Shown in pieces: positions 39,463 through 44,006 of a stretch of DNA of 44,006 nt (position 1 is the stretch's first letter; each line of letters begins with the position of its first letter). A program made the position numbers and the translations under genes. Source of the DNA: Candidatus Hydrogenedens sp. (GTDB lineage: Bacteria > Hydrogenedentota > Hydrogenedentia > Hydrogenedentales > JAEUWI01). The stretch is taken from positions 1 to 44,006 of the forward strand of contig WGMK01000028.1 of assembly GCA_016125095.1 (NCBI GenBank), in the 5' to 3' direction. The notes beneath the pieces are model-generated. The model had not been told where the DNA came from. It did not search any database and saw only the letters and a list, made by a program, of their open reading frames with translations.

Positions 39463-40185
39463 ATGGACCTGCAGCAGGTTACTCACGCGGTCGGCGGCTT
39501 TGTCGTAAAGGCCTTGCCGATCCTCGCCATTCTTTGGCTGCCGCCTGTGATCGGCAAGCCGCTGCTGCCCCGGGTCGACGACAAGGGGTTGTTCGCAACC
39601 CAAACCGCCTGGATGCTGGCGGCGTTCTGCGGCGTCGCGATCGGCGGCTGCGTGCTCTATTTCAATCTCGGCTTCGACGCTTTCACCTTCGACAACGTCT
39701 TCCGGGTCGAAGGACCTTGGGCCCTGCCCTACGCCACCTTCCTGCTGGAACGGGCCAACCCCTTCCACTATTCCTGGCAGCCGGTCCTCGAGCGGTTGAC
39801 CTGGAACGGCCGCCCGACCGATTTGACTCCGTTGGCCGGGCTGGTCGGGCTCGCCTTCACGGCCCTGGTGGTCCGGGCACTCCTGCTCTGGCGGTCGCTC
39901 GGCGCGGTTCGGGGGATCGCCGTCGCCGTGGTGGTAATCGCGTGGTTGGGCGTCCTCACCCTGTTCGGCGTCAGCCTGTTCCTGTGGCTGATGAACATGA
40001 TCAACCTGTGGGCGCTGGTCCTGCTGCTCCTCATCGTCCAGGGTGGCATCCACTTGCCGGCACTTCCTTTCGGTTCGGCCAAGGCGTCCGCTCATGACGA
40101 CCACGGCGGCGGCCATGGCGGCGGCGGCCATGGCGGCGATGGTCATGGCGGCGGCCATGGCCACGCCCCGGCAAAACATCATTGA
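39463..40185 (+). CDS. Multi-span membrane protein with His-rich tail (paralogue 2)
   Basis: The 240-residue protein aligns with its neighbour through the whole membrane region: LPRVDDKGLF against LPRIDDQGLY, VEGPWALPYA against PDGPWALSYS, and NPFHYSWQPV against NPFNYSFDPV. It ends in a longer His/Gly tail (HDDHGGGHGGGGHGGDGHGG, then GHGHAPAKHH). Tails of this kind bind Ni, Zn or Cu. The hydrogenase maturation endopeptidase gene 95 bp downstream makes nickel handling an attractive but unproven idea. Confidence 0.85.
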   Translation: MDLQQVTHAVGGFVVKALPILAILWLPPVIGKPLLPRVDDKGLFATQTAWMLAAFCGVAIGGCVLYFNLGFDAFTFDNVFRVEGPWALPYATFLLERANPFHYSWQPVLERLTWNGRPTDLTPLAGLVGLAFTALVVRALLLWRSLGAVRGIAVAVVVIAWLGVLTLFGVSLFLWLMNMINLWALVLLLLIVQGGIHLPALPFGSAKASAHDDHGGGHGGGGHGGDGHGGGHGHAPAKHH

Positions 40186-40241
40186 GGCGCACGGCGCCCT
40201 GATCACGATCCCGGACGCCGATGCGAATCGGGGCTGAAGAC

Positions 40242-40269
40242 TTGACTCTCTGACAAATTTGCCTGTTAC
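40242..40269 (+). promoter_or_regulatory. Possible promoter of the hydrogenase-protease gene
   Basis: TTGACT (40242-40247) and TGTTAC (40264-40269) are separated by 16 bp. It lies directly before ATG 40280, implying a very short leader. Confidence 0.4.
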
Positions 40270-40279
40270 CCTGGCCGGC

Positions 40280-40747
40280 ATGACAATCGCCGAGGTTTCG
40301 CCCGTCCCGGTTCTGATCATCGGCGTCGGCAACCGCTTTCGCCGCGACGACGGGGTTGGACCCTGGGTGGTCGATCGCCTGCGCCAACAAGGGATACCCG
40401 CGCTCGAACACAGCGGCGAAGGCGCCGGCCTGCTCGATCTTTGGAGTGAGGCCGAGGCGGTGATGATCATTGACGCCGCCCGCTCGGGCGCGCCGCCGGG
40501 CACCGTGCATTGCCTCGACGCGGTGGCGAACAAACTGCCGAACGACCTGCTTCGGCCGTCGACTCATCTGTTCGGGGTTGCCGAAGCGATCGAGACCGCT
40601 CGCGTGCTCGGCCGGTTGCCGGCCACCCTGGTGCTCTACGCGATCGAGGGCAGTGAATTCGGGTTCGGCGAGGTCTTGTCGCCCGCGGTGGAACGGGCGG
40701 CCGGTGATGTGATCGCGGCGATCTCCGAGTCGCTCGACTTTACCTGA
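40280..40747 (+). CDS. Hydrogenase maturation endopeptidase (HyaD/HoxW family)
   Basis: The 155-residue protein starts VLIIGVGNRFRRDDGVGPWV, the family N-terminus with the first metal-binding acidic residue. The second is D65 (MIIDAA) and the His ligand is H96 in THLFGVAEAIETARVLGRLP. These residues bind the nickel of the hydrogenase large subunit before its C-terminal peptide is cut. The THxFGVAEA motif is typical of proteases for group 3 or cyanobacterial-type hydrogenases. No hydrogenase subunit gene is in the window. ATG 40280 is used; a TTG 21 bp upstream is possible. Confidence 0.92.
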   Translation: MTIAEVSPVPVLIIGVGNRFRRDDGVGPWVVDRLRQQGIPALEHSGEGAGLLDLWSEAEAVMIIDAARSGAPPGTVHCLDAVANKLPNDLLRPSTHLFGVAEAIETARVLGRLPATLVLYAIEGSEFGFGEVLSPAVERAAGDVIAAISESLDFT

Positions 40748-40801
40748 GCCCCCGAAGCTGAACCCCGACCGGAATCCCGGATCTGGGCCGCGACCCCGGC
40801 A

Positions 40802-41104
40802 TCACCCGGGGCCATCCTCTGCGGCAGCCGTCGCCGCCTGTTCGACCAGCTCGGCGCGGCAGGTCTCTTCGATGATCTGGTGATAGAGGGCGACTGCAAA
40901 GTCGCGGTCGACACCACTAGCCACAGCGCGGTCGGCACACCGGGTCTTGACCTGGTCGATGCGCTCGGGCAGGCGGACCGGGATGTGGTGGGCTAGCTTG
41001 AACACCGCGACCTTCCGGCAGATGGCGAAGCGTCGTGCCAGCAAGTCGACGATCTGGTCGTCGATGCCGTCGATTTCCAAGCGGAATCGGGCGAGGTCGT
41101 TCAC
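40802..41104 (-). CDS. Chorismate mutase (AroQ class)
   Basis: The 100-residue helical protein starts LARFRLEIDGIDDQIVDLLA and continues RRFAICRKVAVFK, the AroQ first helix with catalytic Arg and Lys. The second and third helices are RLPERIDQVKTRCADRA and YHQIIEETCRAEL. It converts chorismate to prephenate and lacks the prephenate dehydratase domain of PheA. The GTG start at 41104 has AGGA about 8 nt upstream. It is convergent with the hydrogenase-protease gene. Confidence 0.92.
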   Translation of the reverse strand: MNDLARFRLEIDGIDDQIVDLLARRFAICRKVAVFKLAHHIPVRLPERIDQVKTRCADRAVASGVDRDFAVALYHQIIEETCRAELVEQAATAAAEDGPG

Positions 41105-41171
41105 CTTGGTATCCTATTTCCTGGGGCGCCCCGATTTCCGGGCATGGACACGCGACGGGCCCGAGCGCGTT

Positions 41172-42143
41172 CTAGCGATGGGCGAGCAGCGCCGGCGTGG
41201 CCAGAAAGGCACTCAACAGTGCCACCCGGTCATCGAGTTCGAGGGACTTCAACTCCTGGTCGGTCGGGAACGCCGCGGCAACCGTGTTGACCCAGCGCTG
41301 CGCCCGCCCCGCCCCGGCCTGGTCCTCGCTCGGTTTGAGCATGGTCTCCATGGTCGCGACGAACGGCTTGGCGGCATCGGCCAGGTCGAGCGCCAGCCGG
41401 GACAGCTGGAGCGGCCGGTTGATCGGACGCAGCACCACGCCTTCGGCGGTTTCGGGGCGCGGCTGATCGCCGAAGATACCGGCCAGCCGGTAACGTTCCC
41501 GCTCAAGGGTGTAGAGTTCCTTGGCGATCAGGGCGAACTCGCCCAACACGACGGCAACCACATGAGCCAGCGCCGGATAATGGCCGACCCGGTATTGCCA
41601 GCGACCCGGAACCGGCTGGCAATCCGATTGGAACAGGGCGCCCAGTCCGATGGTCTGGCGTTCGGTCAGGGCGTCGGGCGTGCCGCCCAGATAGGCCGGC
41701 AGCGGCAGGGCGTCGGTGATGAAGCACCGGCGGCGGCCGACGACGTAGGGCGCCAGGAAATCGTCGCCGCTGCCCTGGCCGAATCCCAGGAAGACCACCG
41801 CGGTATCGGTCACGGCGGCCTGTTTCGCGTCGGCGTGAAGGCCATGGACGAGGTTATAGAGCAGATCACCTGGCTGAAGGCTGCACATCTCGCGATTGAG
41901 CCGCCGGCGGTCGAACAGCCGAATCGACGGCGCGGTGCGGTCGGGGCAGATCAGGCCCGCCTCTCGGCTCGCCGGCCGGTCCTGCCCCCAGGCCGGCGCC
42001 GCGGCACCCGCGGCGAGCAGCATCGGGATTGCCAGGACCGGAATCGTCAGGACCGGAATGGCTCGCGCCAGGAGCGCCAGGAGCGCCAGGATCCGAAGGG
42101 CCGGGGCCCGAGGTGCCCGGACTTGAACACTCAACCTGTACAT
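41172..42143 (-). CDS. Exported protein of unknown function
   Basis: The 323-residue product has a long N-terminal hydrophobic signal (about 18-50, ending AAPAWGQ). The mature part has several Cys (LICPDRT, EMCSLQPGD, RRCFITD, SDCQPVP) that may form disulfides in the periplasm. It is otherwise helical towards the C-terminus. I recognise no family. ATG 42143 is preferred because AGAGG lies 9 nt upstream; the frame extends further but reads a Ser/Arg-rich leader. It is divergent from the Ser/Thr kinase gene. Confidence 0.78.
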   Translation of the reverse strand: MYRLSVQVRAPRAPALRILALLALLARAIPVLTIPVLAIPMLLAAGAAAPAWGQDRPASREAGLICPDRTAPSIRLFDRRRLNREMCSLQPGDLLYNLVHGLHADAKQAAVTDTAVVFLGFGQGSGDDFLAPYVVGRRRCFITDALPLPAYLGGTPDALTERQTIGLGALFQSDCQPVPGRWQYRVGHYPALAHVVAVVLGEFALIAKELYTLERERYRLAGIFGDQPRPETAEGVVLRPINRPLQLSRLALDLADAAKPFVATMETMLKPSEDQAGAGRAQRWVNTVAAAFPTDQELKSLELDDRVALLSAFLATPALLAHR

Positions 42144-42387
42144 CAGCGTCATCCTCTGGGACATGGTCCTCCGGACAGGGTGCTGCTCGACCAATCGATG
42201 CCGGGCCCCGGTCGCGGGACAACCCGACTCCGAGACCGATCGTGATCCCAGGCGACTGTATCTATCGGATCCCGCCGCCAGCGACAACGCCGGGACAGCG
42301 TCCGGGACAGCGGCCGGGACCGCGAGCCGGGATAGCGTTGGTTGCGCGCTGGTTGCTGACTGCGGCCATTTGCGATCCGCTCTTCTC

Positions 42388-42416
42388 TTGGCGCCGCCGC
42401 GGATCAAAGGTATATC
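42388..42416 (+). promoter_or_regulatory. Promoter candidate for the Ser/Thr kinase gene
   Basis: TTGGCG (42388-42393), a 17-bp spacer and TATATC (42411-42416) in the 376-bp region 42144-42519. The region also holds short repeats of CCGGGACAGCG around 42292-42320 and no gene. Confidence 0.5.
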
Positions 42417-42519
42417 GGGCGAGTGGGGGAAGTGCCGGCGGCAGGCCCGGGGTTTGCGGCAGGTCTCCAGTTTGAACCGCCGGTCCTGATCCGACTCGGC
42501 GACAGCGGCCGGGGGCGAC

Positions 42520-44006
42520 GTGAAACAGGCGGACATCGAGAAGCTCGGCAAATACCAGGTCACCGGAGAGCTGGGCAGAGGCGCCATGGGGGTCGTCTAC
42601 AAGGGCTTCGACCCCGGCATCGAGCGCAACGTCGCGATCAAGACCGTCCGCAAGGACATGATGGTCGCCGATGATGCCGATGCGACCCGGACCCAGGTCG
42701 AGCGGTTCAAGCGCGAAGCCCAGGCCGCCGGGCGGATGACCCACCCCAATATCGTCGCGATCTACGAATACGGTGAAGACGGCGACACCGCGTTCATCGC
42801 CATGGAGTTCATCGAAGGGCGCAGCCTGAAGGAGTTCTTCGACGAGCACGAGCGGTTCGATGTCAAAGACATCGTCCGGATCATGAGCGATCTGCTGTCG
42901 GCGCTCGAATATTCGCATCGCAACGGCATCGTCCATCGCGATATCAAACCCGCCAATATCATGATTACCAAGGCGGGCGAGGTGAAGATCACCGATTTCG
43001 GGATCGCCCGAATCGAGTCCTCGAGCCTGACCCAGGCCGGTGCCGTGCTGGGCACCCCCAGCTACATGTCGCCGGAGCAGTTCATGGGGCAGCGCGTCGA
43101 TGCGCGCTCGGATCTGTTTTCCGCCGGAACCGTCCTCTATCAGTTCCTGACCGCCGAGAAGCCGTTCACCGGCTCGCTCACCACAATCATGCACAAGATT
43201 CTGAACAGCCATCCAGAACCGCCGTCGGTGCTGAATGTCGCCGTTCCCAAGCCCTTCGACGCCGTGGTCGCCAAGGCGATGGCCAAACGGCCCGACGAAC
43301 GCTTTCAGAGTGCCGCCGAATTCATCCAGGCCCTGAAGAATGCCATGACCGGCCAGGCTCCGGCGGCCCCGGCGGCGCCCGATGTCGAAGCAACCGCAAC
43401 CGATCGGACCATGCTCGACTCCGGAGCACTGGCCCACGGCGCCGGGCCGTCGGAAGCCGAACCGCCGGTGCGTCTGGGCAGCGATGCCCGGCCCCGGGCC
43501 GCGGCCAGCCCCCAGCCTCCAGCCGAGCCGCCGGCCAAGGGCGGTGGAAAAGGCCTGGCGGTTGCCGCCGGTGTGGCCGGGGTCGCCGTGATCGCCGGCG
43601 GCGCCGGGTGGTGGCTGCTGGTCGGCTCCAAGCCGGCGGAGCCGGTGGTATCGCCACCGATTCATGCCGGACCGTCGCCGACCGAGCCTGCGACCCCATC
43701 GGCGGCCGAGCAAGCCGAGGCCCGGCGCCAGGCCGAAGCGGCCAGACGCCGCACCGAGGAGGCCGAACGCCAGGCGGCGGCCCAGCGTCAGAGTGAGGCC
43801 CAGCGCCAGGCGGACGAAGCCAAGCGCCGGGCCGAGGATGCCGAACGCCAGGCGGCGGCCCAGCGCCAGAGTGAGGCCCAGCGCCAGGCGGACGAGGCCA
43901 AGCGCCGGGCCGAGGATGCCGAACGCCAGGCGGCGGCCCAGCGTCAGAGTGAGGCCCAGCGCCAGGCGGACGAGGCCAAGCGCCGGGCCGAGGATGCCGA
44001 ACGCCA
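42520..44006 (+). CDS. Membrane Ser/Thr protein kinase (PknB/Hanks type), 3' end outside the window
   Basis: Starting at GTG 42520, 495 codons are visible. The Hanks-type kinase domain (about 12-275) has the glycine loop GELGRGAMGVVYKG (16-29), K41, HRDIKPAN (139-146), DFG (159-161) and SPEQ (about 184). A Pro/Ala linker precedes one transmembrane helix (345-369). The extracytoplasmic part is a charged coiled coil of 26-residue repeats. The arrangement is that of PknB-like receptor kinases, but with a coiled coil instead of PASTA domains. Its likely reader is the FHA protein at 12159 or similar. The window ends within the repeats. Confidence 0.94.
   Translation, partial: MKQADIEKLGKYQVTGELGRGAMGVVYKGFDPGIERNVAIKTVRKDMMVADDADATRTQVERFKREAQAAGRMTHPNIVAIYEYGEDGDTAFIAMEFIEGRSLKEFFDEHERFDVKDIVRIMSDLLSALEYSHRNGIVHRDIKPANIMITKAGEVKITDFGIARIESSSLTQAGAVLGTPSYMSPEQFMGQRVDARSDLFSAGTVLYQFLTAEKPFTGSLTTIMHKILNSHPEPPSVLNVAVPKPFDAVVAKAMAKRPDERFQSAAEFIQALKNAMTGQAPAAPAAPDVEATATDRTMLDSGALAHGAGPSEAEPPVRLGSDARPRAAASPQPPAEPPAKGGGKGLAVAAGVAGVAVIAGGAGWWLLVGSKPAEPVVSPPIHAGPSPTEPATPSAAEQAEARRQAEAARRRTEEAERQAAAQRQSEAQRQADEAKRRAEDAERQAAAQRQSEAQRQADEAKRRAEDAERQAAAQRQSEAQRQADEAKRRAEDAER
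43795..44006 (+). repeat. 78-bp tandem repeats coding for the kinase coiled coil
   Basis: Units begin at 43795, 43873 and 43951, nearly identical (differences such as GAAGCC/GAGGCC), and the third runs off the window. A diverged unit precedes them. Each encodes 26 residues rich in Arg, Gln, Ala and Glu (EAQRQADEAKRRAEDAERQ and so on) and preserves the heptad-like spacing. Confidence 0.95.

Noticed and set aside
39187..40533. Minus-strand frame opposite the His-tailed protein and hydrogenase protease
   Set aside because: Antisense shadow with Met/Ala/His repeats that mirror the His/Gly tail.
42262..43713. Minus-strand frame opposite the Ser/Thr kinase
   Set aside because: The plus strand encodes a complete kinase domain with all catalytic motifs.

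Overview
The window is high-GC DNA (roughly two thirds G+C by eye) with the gene content of a free-living alphaproteobacterium, most likely Rhodospirillales. Pointers are a DUF1491 protein, a DUF6524-like membrane protein, a mitofilin (COG4223)-like protein, an alphaproteobacterial type heat-shock promoter (CTTG-N17-CCTAAAT), a tandem small-heat-shock-protein cluster, BrnTA and MORN-repeat genes. It looks chromosomal. I found no rRNA, tRNA, CRISPR array, transposase or phage gene.

Layout. 0-2.6 kb: the 5' end of a probable Fic-family gene, then a secreted helical protein and a di-heme peroxidase with a C-terminal cupredoxin domain. 2.6-11.9 kb: a long minus-strand series made of three consecutive, very large TolC-family proteins, an ATP-grasp enzyme, two lipoproteins and an Fe(II)/2-oxoglutarate (PKHD) hydroxylase. 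No inner-membrane pump or adaptor is present. This is my best candidate for an undescribed system. 12-14.7 kb: a membrane FHA protein, DUF1491 and a DUF6524-like protein. 14.9-18.7 kb: a dynamin-like membrane GTPase beside a protein that joins an HTH, a transmembrane helix and a mitofilin-like domain. 19-20.5 kb: three orphan flagellum-related genes (FlgC-like, YjfB-like, FlaG-like). 21.3-23.5 kb: four tandem Hsp20 genes behind an RpoH-type promoter and a ROSE-like RNA thermometer. 23.7-24.3 kb: a brnTA toxin-antitoxin module. 24.5-27.2 kb: a MORN protein, a glycosyltransferase and bioD. 27.8-28.4 kb: a ribbon-helix-helix/membrane-protein pair. 28.4-31.1 kb: an overlapping bioF - BioH-like esterase - bioC operon. 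31-34.6 kb: a small exported protein, a short adenylate-forming enzyme, an AT-richer beta-trefoil lectin gene and a class I glutamine amidotransferase. 34.7-37.3 kb: a histidine kinase, a single-domain response regulator and a divergent LuxR-type regulator. 37.4-38.5 kb: a 52-residue Cys-containing peptide with a strong RBS and terminator, and an unknown protein with a good sigma70 promoter. 38.6-40.7 kb: two paralogous multi-span membrane proteins with His-rich tails and a hydrogenase maturation endopeptidase. 40.8-44 kb: chorismate mutase, an unknown exported protein and a membrane Ser/Thr kinase that runs off the window.

How parts fit. The bio genes cover pimeloyl-ACP synthesis (BioC, esterase), KAPA synthesis (BioF) and dethiobiotin synthesis (BioD); bioA and bioB are not here. 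The Hsp20 quartet should be controlled in two layers, by RpoH transcription and by thermosensitive translation. The Ser/Thr kinase and the FHA protein are natural partners in phospho-Thr signalling but lie 29 kb apart. A genome-scale oddity is the number of short perfect tandem repeats and GC-rich palindromes at gene boundaries, including seven tandem copies of a 14-bp unit that contains a Shine-Dalgarno sequence.
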